Source: RGIG5579 sp045541915
GTDB taxonomy: Bacteria > Bacillota > Clostridia > Oscillospirales > SIG627
Length of the DNA: 64,000 nt
Assembly: GCA_045541915.1 (NCBI GenBank)
Contig: JAZQJZ010000012.1
Location: forward strand, 124,001 to 188,000
Direction of reading: 5' to 3'
The notes beneath the pieces were generated by a model, which worked only from the letters and a program-made list of their open reading frames with translations, was not told the origin of the DNA and searched no databases. How positions within the stretch are numbered: the stretch's first letter is position 1; each line of letters opens with the position of its first letter. The translations under genes were made by a program, and so were the position numbers. Positions 1 to 6,776 of this stretch are shown here, in pieces.

Positions 1-1278
1 GAACTCCCTTCTGTTTGTCTGCTAAACGATTCCTTTCCGCCGCTGATTGACGGCGTTGCCAACACAGTAATGAATTACGCCAAGGAGCTTCCCGGAGTGG
101 GGTATGAGCCAATGGTCATCACCCCGGCGCATCCCCAGGCTCACGACGATATTTTTGATTACGCCATCGCCCGTTATCCCAGCATTTCCACGCAGAAATT
201 CGAAGGATACCCGGCAGGTGTTCCCTTTTCTCCCGAGGTGGCAAGGCAGGTACAGAAACGAAACATTGCCGTTTTACACTCTCACTGCCCGGTAATGTCC
301 ACCTTTATGGCAAGGCAATTACGCCAGATTACCAATGCACCGGTGGTTTTCACTTATCACACAAAATTCGATATTGACATTGCCCAGATCACCAAAAACA
401 AAGCCTTTCAGATCGCCAGCAAAAAGGTATTGGCCTCCAATATTTCCGCTTGCGATGAGGTTTGGGTGGTCAGTCACGGTGCCGGATTGGATCTGCGCGC
501 TTTGGGCTACAAGGGAGACTATATCGTTATGCCAAACGGCGTGGATCTTCCCTGCGAAAAAGCTGAAAACAAGTTGATCCTGGAGGCAACCAAAGGATAC
601 GATCTACCACAAGATGTCCCGGTTTACCTTTTCGTGGGACGGATGATGTGGTACAAGGGCCTTCGAATCATCCTTGATGCACTTTGCCAACTGAAAAAAA
701 TGGGAACCCCCTTTCGCATGGTATTTGTAGGCGACGGCGGCGAAAAGAATGAAGTGGAGCAATATGCTTTGACATGCGGAATGGAAAAAGAGTGCATTTT
801 TACTGGCGCCGTTCGCGATCGCCAGCTTTTGCGCGGATGGTACAGTCGGGCGGATCTGTTTTTGTTTCCCTCCACCTATGACACCAACGGCCTTGTGGTA
901 CGGGAGGCGGCAGCCTGCCATCTTCCATCTGTTCTGATTCGGAATAGTTGCGCGGCAGAGGGTGTAATAGACGGGCAAAACGGCTTTTTGATTGAAGAAA
1001 ATGCAGAGAGCCTTGCCGCTTGCCTTTCCTCTCTGACAAAAGAAAAGCTTTTTTCCGTTGGACAAGGTGCAAGCCGGGAGCTTTATCTTTCCTGGCAAGA
1101 TGCTGTAAAAAAAGCAGCGGAGCGTTATCAAATTGTCATAGATCGATATCAAAGCGGCGCCCTTCCCCGGCAAAATTCTCCGGTGGAAGGGGTCATGAAA
1201 CTCAATGGGGAATTGATGGAGGCACTGTCCAAAATCTCGAAGCTTCGACTGGAAAACATCCGTTTCAGGAAACCTTAA
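1..1278 (+). CDS. GT4-family glycosyltransferase, 5' end cut by window
   Basis: The reading frame is open from base 1: residues before the first visible ATG (70) read PPLIDGVANTV, the usual N-terminal loop of GT4 enzymes, so the gene starts outside the window. Visible motifs: HSHCP (donor-side Rossmann region), NGVDL, then FVGRMMWYKG and LFPSTYDTNGLVVREAAACHLP, where the last has the E-x7-E-like nucleotide-sugar site of GT-B enzymes. It probably transfers a sugar from a nucleotide-sugar to a lipid or glycan at the inner membrane face, as in diacylglycerol glucosyltransferases; the acceptor cannot be told from sequence. A hairpin terminator follows the stop directly. Upstream neighbours are not visible. 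Confidence 0.85.
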   Translation, partial: ELPSVCLLNDSFPPLIDGVANTVMNYAKELPGVGYEPMVITPAHPQAHDDIFDYAIARYPSISTQKFEGYPAGVPFSPEVARQVQKRNIAVLHSHCPVMSTFMARQLRQITNAPVVFTYHTKFDIDIAQITKNKAFQIASKKVLASNISACDEVWVVSHGAGLDLRALGYKGDYIVMPNGVDLPCEKAENKLILEATKGYDLPQDVPVYLFVGRMMWYKGLRIILDALCQLKKMGTPFRMVFVGDGGEKNEVEQYALTCGMEKECIFTGAVRDRQLLRGWYSRADLFLFPSTYDTNGLVVREAAACHLPSVLIRNSCAAEGVIDGQNGFLIEENAESLAACLSSLTKEKLFSVGQGASRELYLSWQDAVKKAAERYQIVIDRYQSGALPRQNSPVEGVMKLNGELMEALSKISKLRLENIRFRKP

Positions 1279-1296
1279 ATGATCATTCTCGTAAGA

Positions 1297-1330
1297 AAAA
1301 TGGCGACTGCAAAGCAGTCGCCATTTTTTA
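1297..1330. terminator. Bidirectional rho-independent terminator
   Basis: GGCGACTGC / GCAGTCGCC stem around an AAA loop, flanked by A-run and T-run, so it can stop the glycosyltransferase from the left and the PII operon from the right. Confidence 0.85.
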
Positions 1331-1672
1331 TACTTCTTTGTTTTTGGTCTCTTCCGGAAGGGAGACAAGCCCCACCACATCTGTGACAGGCAAGGAAAAA
1401 ACAATGTCCTGAGACTTTGCTTGTGCACCCATCTGCTTATACAGGGCGTGGAGCACATCATCCCGAATTTCTTTTTCCACCACCATCATCAGAATTTCCT
1501 TTTCTGCATGAATGTTGATTCCGAAGAAAGTGGCTTCATTTTCCTGCACAACGCCGCGGCAGCTGATAATCGTTCCGCCTCGGACTCCCTTTTCGCGGGC
1601 AATGGCCATAGCGTCTTCCGAGTGGTCCGCATCCACAATGGCAAAAATTACCTCATGGTTTTTCGTCTTCAT
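1328..1672 (-). CDS. PII-like signalling protein (second copy)
   Basis: Small ferredoxin-fold protein of about 114 residues resembling the GlnB/PII superfamily (beta-alpha-beta start HEVIFAIVDADHSEDAM, then GGTIISCRG and a long T-loop-like stretch). The classical PII uridylylation Tyr is not evident, so it is PII-like rather than GlnB. A TTG at 1678 overlaps the stop of the upstream gene, but the AAGGAG at 1681-1686 sits 8 nt before the ATG at 1672, which is the better start. Last gene of the DUF1538 operon. It probably senses a nucleotide or metabolite and gates the membrane partner; the ligand is unknown. Confidence 0.75.
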   Translation of the reverse strand: MKTKNHEVIFAIVDADHSEDAMAIAREKGVRGGTIISCRGVVQENEATFFGINIHAEKEILMMVVEKEIRDDVLHALYKQMGAQAKSQDIVFSLPVTDVVGLVSLPEETKNKEV

Positions 1673-1674
1673 AA

Positions 1675-2043
1675 TCAATCCTCCTTGCCCTGCTTATTGT
1701 TACTCAAAAACTGGTACATATTGACGCCGATCAAGCTGGATAAAGGCACTGCAAGGGCAATTCCTTTGCCGTTCCGAATGGTTTTAAACTTATCATTAAG
1801 ACATTTCATAATCGGACTTACCATATCTTCCCGAACCACACTCATAATCACCGCTTTGTTGATATTCAGTCCCAGCATATTGATGATCTCGGAGGTAGCA
1901 GTTCCTTTTCCACTGGTGACCATTTGAAAATTCACTTCATACTGACTGAGTACATCCAGATAGAACTCGGCCTTACCGCGGTCCACCACGGTGATGATCA
2001 GCTTCAGCTTTTTGATGGCTGCGCCATTGGCTGTATTTGCCAT
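1675..2043 (-). CDS. PII-like signalling protein (first copy)
   Basis: 122 residues with the PII-like fold pattern (KLKLIITVVDRGKAEFY; TSGKGTATSEIINMLGL; IALAVPLSSLIG). It differs from the next gene, so these are two diverged paralogues that could form a heteromeric or alternating regulator. ATG at 2043 is preceded by GTAAGGAGG with good spacing. It lies 12 nt downstream of the DUF1538 gene and is followed closely by the second PII-like gene, so the three are one operon. PII-like proteins encoded beside membrane proteins usually bind and regulate them; that role is inferred here from position. Confidence 0.75.
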   Translation of the reverse strand: MANTANGAAIKKLKLIITVVDRGKAEFYLDVLSQYEVNFQMVTSGKGTATSEIINMLGLNINKAVIMSVVREDMVSPIMKCLNDKFKTIRNGKGIALAVPLSSLIGVNMYQFLSNNKQGKED

Positions 2044-2055
2044 TGATCTTCCTCC

Positions 2056-3579
2056 TTACATAAAATTGATGATCTGATCATCATCTGCACTGAGAAAGCG
2101 CTTCATCGCGCGTTTTTCCTTCACCTTATTGGAAACGATCGCCCGGAAACCAAGCAGCTGAATGGTGATCAGCGGTGTCATCGCCACCAGCGCCACCACA
2201 CCGAAGCCATCCCGAAGCACCGCGCTCTCCCCTTGGAGAGATACGCAAACACCAATGGCAAAAGGAAGAATGAAGCTGGAGGTCATAGGGCCGCTGGCAA
2301 CACCGCCGGAGTCAAAGGCAATACCTGTATAAACCGGAGGCACAAAAAGGGCAAGCGCCAAGGAGATAAAATATCCCGGAACGATATAATACACAAGAGA
2401 AAAATCAAATATGATTCTCAAAAGGCTCAAGCCAATGGCGGCACCCACGCCGATGCAAAGCCCGATCATCATAGACTTTTTTTTGACGTAACCGCCGGTA
2501 ACATCCTCGACCTGGGCATTGAGCACGTGAATGGCCGGCTCTGCCAGAACCACCAAAACTCCCATCACAACACCAAGGAAAACCAAAAGCGCAGGGTGGA
2601 GGGATGACATCTGCTCTCCCATCTTATAACCGATGGGCATATACCCCACATTGACACCGGTCAAAAAGAGAACCAGTCCCAAATAGGTAAACACAACACC
2701 TACGCCGATCCGGAAAAGCTGACGTTTGGGCAGTTTCAAAAAGAGGATCTGGCAAATGAAGAAGAATGCCACGATCAGTCCCAGGGCTGTTCCCACCTCT
2801 TTTGCCACCTGAAGAAGATTCTCCAGATACGCGCTCAAAATATCGTGATCCACAAGGCCGTATGTGACCGTATAAGCCAGGGAGTTTCGAGCAAAAAGAC
2901 CGAGGATCAGAACTGCCAGAATGGGACCAATGGAGGAAAGAGCCACAAGACCGAAGCTGTTTTCCTGGCCATGACGGTCACCCAAAACACTGGAAATTCC
3001 CACTCCCAAAGCCATGATGAAAGGAACGGTAATGGGACCGGTGGTCACGCCGCCGGAGTCAAAGGCCATGGGCAAAAGATCCAATTTATCCTGGACCGCC
3101 AAAATCAGCGCCAAGGCAAAAAGGAGCATATAAAAGAGCATCAAAACCTTGGAGAGACGCCGATGGAACACAATACGCAAAATAGCCACCAGCAAAAACG
3201 AACCAACGCCGAATCCAACGGAAAAAATCAAAAGTTTCCCGTTCATTACGGATCTGACCTGATGGGCCAGAACCTGCAAGTCCGGCTCTGCAATGGTAAT
3301 GAGCATTCCCAAAACAAAGCACACTGCCAAAAGCAATCCCAATTTTTTCTGTCTGGAAAGACCGGCACCCACGTGGATTCCCATCGGGGTCATGGCAATA
3401 TCTGCCCCCAGATTAAAAAGACCGATTCCCAAGATCAAAAGAACTGCCCCAACGGTAAAATTGACAATTTCCAAACGAGAAAAGGAAAAGCCGGGAAGAA
3501 ATGCGATCAGATACACGATCAGCGTAATCGGCAAAGCCGAAACAAGCGATTCCCGTATCTTCGACCACAATTCCTTCAA
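2056..3579 (-). CDS. DUF1538 integral membrane protein
   Basis: 507 residues, almost all hydrophobic segments, arranged as two homologous halves. Each half carries the signature GLFNLGADIAMTPMG / GYMPIGYKM, then ITIAEPDLQVLAHQV / VVLAEPAIHVLNAQV, and FDSGGVTTGPITVPF / FDSGGVASGPMTSSF. This internal duplication is typical of DUF1538 proteins, presumed transporters or channels with unknown substrate. The start is TTG at 3579, 8 nt after GGGAGGTG; no better ATG exists. A good sigma-A promoter lies upstream (3622-3650). First gene of an operon with two PII-like proteins. Recognised by family pattern; transport activity is inference. Confidence 0.8.
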   Translation of the reverse strand: MKELWSKIRESLVSALPITLIVYLIAFLPGFSFSRLEIVNFTVGAVLLILGIGLFNLGADIAMTPMGIHVGAGLSRQKKLGLLLAVCFVLGMLITIAEPDLQVLAHQVRSVMNGKLLIFSVGFGVGSFLLVAILRIVFHRRLSKVLMLFYMLLFALALILAVQDKLDLLPMAFDSGGVTTGPITVPFIMALGVGISSVLGDRHGQENSFGLVALSSIGPILAVLILGLFARNSLAYTVTYGLVDHDILSAYLENLLQVAKEVGTALGLIVAFFFICQILFLKLPKRQLFRIGVGVVFTYLGLVLFLTGVNVGYMPIGYKMGEQMSSLHPALLVFLGVVMGVLVVLAEPAIHVLNAQVEDVTGGYVKKKSMMIGLCIGVGAAIGLSLLRIIFDFSLVYYIVPGYFISLALALFVPPVYTGIAFDSGGVASGPMTSSFILPFAIGVCVSLQGESAVLRDGFGVVALVAMTPLITIQLLGFRAIVSNKVKEKRAMKRFLSADDDQIINFM

Positions 3580-3621
3580 ATTGCTTCACCTCCCAAAAAC
3601 AAGATTATGTTACATGGTAAT

Positions 3622-3650
3622 AGTATAACAGAAGAAAAGAGATCTGCCAA
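3622..3650 (-). promoter_or_regulatory. Sigma-A promoter of the DUF1538 operon
   Basis: On the minus strand TTGGCA, 17-bp spacer, TATACT; leader of about 40 nt to the TTG start. Confidence 0.8.
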
Positions 3651-3745
3651 GGGGCAAAAGGACGAAAAAAACTTTCTCTCGCTTCGGCATTTTCCCAATT
3701 CCTCCAAAAAAAGATTGGAACAAACGAAAAGCAAATAGTGAAAAA

Positions 3746-3782
3746 GCAAAAAAAATCCCCGTACTGATCGTACAGGGATTTT
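3746..3782 (-). terminator. Terminator of tRNA-Val(CAC)
   Basis: Directly after the CCA end, minus strand: ATCCCTGTAC / GTACGGGGAT hairpin followed by a run of T. Confidence 0.8.
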
Positions 3783-3859
3783 TGGTGGAGACAGAGGGGA
3801 TCGAACCCCCGACCTTACGGATGTGAACCGTACGCTCTAACCAGCTGAGCTATGTCTCC
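3783..3859 (-). tRNA. tRNA-Val (anticodon CAC)
   Basis: 77 nt including encoded CCA. Acceptor GGAGACA/TGTCTCC, D arm GCTC/GAGC, anticodon stem TACGG/CCGTA with loop TTCACAT (anticodon CAC), T arm GGGGG-TTCGATC-CCCTC. Decodes GTG. Divergent from a second Val tRNA. Confidence 0.95.
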
Positions 3860-3870
3860 GAGCAGAAGTC

Positions 3871-3899
3871 ATTGTATCACAAAGAAATGAAAATTGCAA
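3871..3899 (-). promoter_or_regulatory. Promoter of tRNA-Val(CAC)
   Basis: Minus strand TTGCAA, 17 bp, TACAAT, ending 11 bp before the tRNA 5' end. Confidence 0.7.
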
Positions 3900-3954
3900 T
3901 ACTGATTCTGAATTTTTTCAAACTTTTTTCGGCGCATGGACGGAAAATTTGATA

Positions 3955-3983
3955 TTGACTTTTTTTCCGTTCTGTGTTACAAT
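3955..3983 (+). promoter_or_regulatory. Promoter of tRNA-Val(GAC)
   Basis: TTGACT, 17-bp spacer, TACAAT, about 30 bp ahead of the tRNA. Confidence 0.75.
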
Positions 3984-4012
3984 TCCGTCTGCAGATCACT
4001 GCATCTATAAAT

Positions 4013-4088
4013 GGAGGTATAGCCCAGCTGGTAGAGCATTCGCTTGACGTGCGAAGGGTCAGGGGTTCGAGTCCCTTTGCCTCCACCA
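4013..4088 (+). tRNA. tRNA-Val (anticodon GAC)
   Basis: 76 nt with CCA. Acceptor GGAGGTA/TGCCTCC, anticodon stem TTCGC/GCGAA with loop TTGACGT (anticodon GAC), T loop TTCGAGT. The D stem GCCC/GAGC has one C-A mismatch, a small oddity. Decodes GTC/GTT. Confidence 0.95.
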
Positions 4089-4095
4089 TACATAA

Positions 4096-4141
4096 AAAAT
4101 CCGAACTGCTTCACGATAGGAAGTGCGTTCGGATTTTTTGT
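4096..4141 (+). terminator. Terminator after tRNA-Val(GAC)
   Basis: Imperfect hairpin AAAATCCGAAC ... GTTCGGATTTT ending in a T-run. Confidence 0.75.
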
Positions 4142-4173
4142 TTATATCAAAGACATTACATATTGATGCTGAA

Positions 4174-4209
4174 GCCCAGAGGATTTCACCATCCTCTGGG
4201 CATTTTTTA
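4174..4209 (+). terminator. Second, strong terminator
   Basis: Perfect 11-bp stem GCCCAGAGGAT/ATCCTCTGGGC, loop TTCACC, then ATTTTTT. No gene lies between this and the tRNA terminator, so it may insulate the two-component operon or be left over from a lost gene. Confidence 0.8.
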
Positions 4210-4243
4210 TCCATATATCCTGGATCCGATAATCGCCAATGAA

Positions 4244-4271
4244 TGTAAAATGTATGTAAAGTTCGTAGAAA
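4244..4271 (+). promoter_or_regulatory. Pho-box-like direct repeats upstream of the two-component operon
   Basis: TGTAAA (4244), TGTAAA (4255), TAGAAA (4266): three hexamers with exact 11-bp period, ending 2 bp before the -35. Tandem half-sites at 11-bp spacing are the hallmark of PhoB/PhoP-type regulators; the sequence is close to the Bacillus PhoP TTHACA consensus read on the other strand. Suggests autoregulation. Confidence 0.6.
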
Positions 4272-4273
4272 TC

Positions 4274-4302
4274 TTGAATTTTACTACCAAAACAGATAAA
4301 AT
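4274..4302 (+). promoter_or_regulatory. Promoter of the two-component operon
   Basis: TTGAAT, 17-bp spacer, TAAAAT, 27 bp upstream of the start codon and directly downstream of the Pho-box-like repeats. Confidence 0.65.
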
Positions 4303-4328
4303 TGTAAAAAACGCAAGGAGGTGCCCGA

Positions 4329-5009
4329 ATGATTTGGTGTGTAGAAGACGATTCCAGTATCCGCGACATTGAAGTATATGCTTTGACTTCCACGGGATTT
4401 GAAGCCAGGGGTTTTGAAGACGGTGACAGCTTTTGGAATGCGCTGCAGTCCGAAAAGCCGGAACTCATTGTGCTGGATGTAATGCTTCCCGGCAAGGATG
4501 GTGTTACTTTGCTAAAAATGATGAAGGCATCTGAGGAATTCCAGGACATTCCTGTGATCATGGCCACCGCCAAGGGAAGCGAATATGATAAAATTCAGAG
4601 TCTGGACTTAGGTGCGGACGATTACCTCGTAAAGCCATTCGGTATCATGGAAATGGTCAGCCGGGTGAAAGCGGTACTGCGTCGGTGCAAACCAAAGGCA
4701 TCCTCTAACCTGCTGAAACTGGATGGTCTTGTGTTGAATCCCGATGAACATACCGTTACCATCGACGGGGAACGGGTGATCCTGACCTACAAAGAATATG
4801 AACTGCTGCATCTGTTTCTCTCTCAGCCGGGTATTGCGTTTACACGAGGGCAGCTGCTCTCCTCCGTGTGGAACACAGAATACTTAGGAGAAACACGGAC
4901 GGTGGATATGCATATCCGAACCCTGCGGCAGAAATTGGGCAGCTACGGCAGTTTGATTGAAACGGTTCGTAATGTAGGCTACCGCCTGGAGGTCAAACAT
5001 GACAAGTAA
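4329..5009 (+). CDS. OmpR/PhoB-family response regulator (PhoB/PhoP-like)
   Basis: 226 residues. Receiver domain 1-115 with acidic pocket E6-D7-D8, phospho-acceptor D50 (LIVLDVMLP), T80 and K102 (DDYLVKPF). C-terminal winged helix about 130-225 (LTYKEYELLHLFLSQPGIAFTR ... TVDMHIRTLRQKLG). ATG preceded by AAGGAGGTG. It overlaps the histidine kinase gene by 11 nt, so the two are translationally coupled. Pho-box-like repeats stand before this operon and before the downstream phosphate transporter, which supports a phosphate-starvation role; the ligand specificity itself is inferred. All phosphorelay residues are present. Confidence 0.9.
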   Translation: MIWCVEDDSSIRDIEVYALTSTGFEARGFEDGDSFWNALQSEKPELIVLDVMLPGKDGVTLLKMMKASEEFQDIPVIMATAKGSEYDKIQSLDLGADDYLVKPFGIMEMVSRVKAVLRRCKPKASSNLLKLDGLVLNPDEHTVTIDGERVILTYKEYELLHLFLSQPGIAFTRGQLLSSVWNTEYLGETRTVDMHIRTLRQKLGSYGSLIETVRNVGYRLEVKHDK

Positions 5010-6633
5010 AATCTTCCGTTCCACAGTGTTTGTGGCGGTAGTGGTTCTGCTTTGTTCCCTTGGAATTGTCATAGGTGTTTTGTACAACCACTTTACCGGT
5101 GTACAGGTGGAGCAGTTAAAGGACGAACTGAGTTTGGCTGTTACCGGTACGGAGCAGTACGGCAACGCATTTTTGGAAAATGTGGAAGCTGACCGCTTCC
5201 GTGTAACTTGGATTGATGCGGATGGCACCGTACTTTTTGACACGCAGGTGGATCAGTCTGTCATGGAAAACCATGCCGACCGGGAAGAAATTCGGGAAGC
5301 CTTTGCCACCGGCTTCGGCAGTGCGGTGCGTAACTCTTCGACCCTTACGGAGCAGACCTATTACGAAGCGCGGCGCTTAACAGACGGAACGGTACTGCGT
5401 ATCTCCGCCAACCAAGCCTCTGCCTGGGCGCTGATGATGGATCTTCTGTGGCCGATTATTCTCATTGCTGTGCTGGCGATTGGTCTTTCTTTGATCCTTG
5501 CCCGAAGAATAGCAAAGAATATTGTGGAACCAATGAATAAGTTGGATTTGGAGCATCCACTGTCCAACAATACTTACGATGAACTTTCTCCCTTGCTGCG
5601 CCGGATCAACCAGCAGCACTTGCAGATCGATGCCCAGATGCGGAAACTGCAGCGCAAGACCGACGAGTTTATTCAGATCACCTCTCACATGCAGGAAGGT
5701 CTGGTGGTGCTGGATAAGGAGACCCGTATCCGTTCTATCAACTCTGCTGCCATAAGAATCTTCGGAGCGAAAGAAACCTGTGTTGGCAGTAGCTTCTTTC
5801 AGGTAAACCGCAGCAATGCGCTGCGGCAGGCACTGAATGATGCCCTTGACCGGGGCCATGGAAGTGTAGTGTTAGAACTGGAGGGCAGGATCTACCGTTT
5901 TGATATGAGCAGTATTCAGTCGGACGGAAACCTGCTGGGCGCGGTTATTTTAGTAGTGGATGTGACGGAAACTCAGAATGCAGAGCAGATGCGCCGAGAG
6001 TTTTCTGCCAATGTGTCCCACGAATTGAAGACTCCCTTGCAAAGCATTATCGGCAGCGCCGAACTACTGGAAAGCGGCATGGTGAAATCGGAGGATACTC
6101 CTCGTTTTGTGGGTCATATCCGCAAGGAAGCATCCCGTTTGGTGAATCTGATTGAAGATATCATCCGTCTATCCCAGTTGGACGAGGGCGTGGAGCTGCC
6201 TGCCGAACAGGTGGATGTGCTGGCTTTGGTAGAAGACGTAAAAGAAATTCTGATGCCCAGCGCTGCTGAAAAGAATGTTAAGATTGATGTGACTGGTAGT
6301 GGCTTTGCAATCAACGGTGTCCGCAGAATGCTCCAGGAGATCATCTACAATCTCTGCGACAACGCCATCAAGTACAATGTCCCCGGCGGCAGCGTGACGA
6401 TCTACGCAGAGAATAATCGTCTGGTTGTCAGCGATACCGGCATCGGCATTCCTGCCGAGCATAAGGATCGAATCTTTGAGCGGTTCTATCGAGTGGATAA
6501 GAGCCATTCCAAAGCATCCGGTGGCACCGGTTTGGGCCTTTCTATCGTCAAGCACGCAGTTGCCTACCACAAGGCAGAAATCAGTTTGGAAAGCGCTCCC
6601 GGCAAGGGAACGACAATAACGATTCAATTTTGA
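4999..6633 (+). CDS. PhoR-like sensor histidine kinase
   Basis: 544 residues. Two membrane helices (about 6-30 and 143-165) enclose an extracytoplasmic sensor of about 110 residues; then HAMP-like linker, a PAS domain (about 225-325, MQEGLVVLDKETRIRSIN), the DHp box FSANVSHELKTPLQ with phospho-acceptor H341, and the ATPase domain with N box NLCDNAIKYN, G1 DTGIGIP, F box ERFYRVDKS and G2 GGTGLGLSIVKHA. Layout TM-sensor-TM-HAMP-PAS-HisKA-HATPase matches PhoR/WalK kinases. Starts inside the regulator gene with SD GGAGGTC. Phosphorylates the adjacent regulator. The downstream Na/Pi gene makes phosphate limitation the likely stimulus. Confidence 0.9.
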   Translation: MTSKIFRSTVFVAVVVLLCSLGIVIGVLYNHFTGVQVEQLKDELSLAVTGTEQYGNAFLENVEADRFRVTWIDADGTVLFDTQVDQSVMENHADREEIREAFATGFGSAVRNSSTLTEQTYYEARRLTDGTVLRISANQASAWALMMDLLWPIILIAVLAIGLSLILARRIAKNIVEPMNKLDLEHPLSNNTYDELSPLLRRINQQHLQIDAQMRKLQRKTDEFIQITSHMQEGLVVLDKETRIRSINSAAIRIFGAKETCVGSSFFQVNRSNALRQALNDALDRGHGSVVLELEGRIYRFDMSSIQSDGNLLGAVILVVDVTETQNAEQMRREFSANVSHELKTPLQSIIGSAELLESGMVKSEDTPRFVGHIRKEASRLVNLIEDIIRLSQLDEGVELPAEQVDVLALVEDVKEILMPSAAEKNVKIDVTGSGFAINGVRRMLQEIIYNLCDNAIKYNVPGGSVTIYAENNRLVVSDTGIGIPAEHKDRIFERFYRVDKSHSKASGGTGLGLSIVKHAVAYHKAEISLESAPGKGTTITIQF

Positions 6634-6637
6634 GTTT

Positions 6638-6665
6638 GACCGCATCCGTTTGGGTGCGGTCTTTC
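6638..6665 (+). terminator. Terminator after the kinase gene
   Basis: GACCGCA/TGCGGTC stem with a 10-nt loop and TTTC tail; weak-to-moderate. Confidence 0.55.
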
Positions 6666-6667
6666 AC

Positions 6668-6695
6668 TTTACATAGATTTTACTTAGGTTTTGCA
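6668..6695 (+). promoter_or_regulatory. Pho-box-like direct repeats upstream of the Na/Pi transporter
   Basis: TTTACA (6668), TTTACT (6679), TTTGCA (6690) with 11-bp period; a further TTTACA at 6710 lies out of register. Orientation is opposite to the repeats at 4244. Placed just upstream of a promoter with a poor -35, as expected for an activator. Confidence 0.6.
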
Positions 6696-6704
6696 AACCC
6701 TCTA

Positions 6705-6733
6705 TGGTTTTTACAAATGGCGAAAAATATAAT
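6705..6733 (+). promoter_or_regulatory. Activator-type promoter of the Na/Pi transporter
   Basis: Perfect TATAAT at 6728-6733 but TGGTTT in the -35 position (17 bp away), consistent with dependence on an activator bound at 6668-6695. Confidence 0.6.
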
Positions 6734-6776
6734 GTAGACTGTCGAAATGAGCATACTATCTCAAAGGAGAATATTT

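Noticed and set aside
604..1461. 285-codon minus-strand frame under the glycosyltransferase
   Set aside because: Antisense to a clear GT4 gene, crosses the terminator and has no ribosome site.
2845..3738. 297-codon plus-strand frame opposite DUF1538
   Set aside because: Gln/Asn/His-rich antisense shadow of a membrane protein; crosses the operon promoter.
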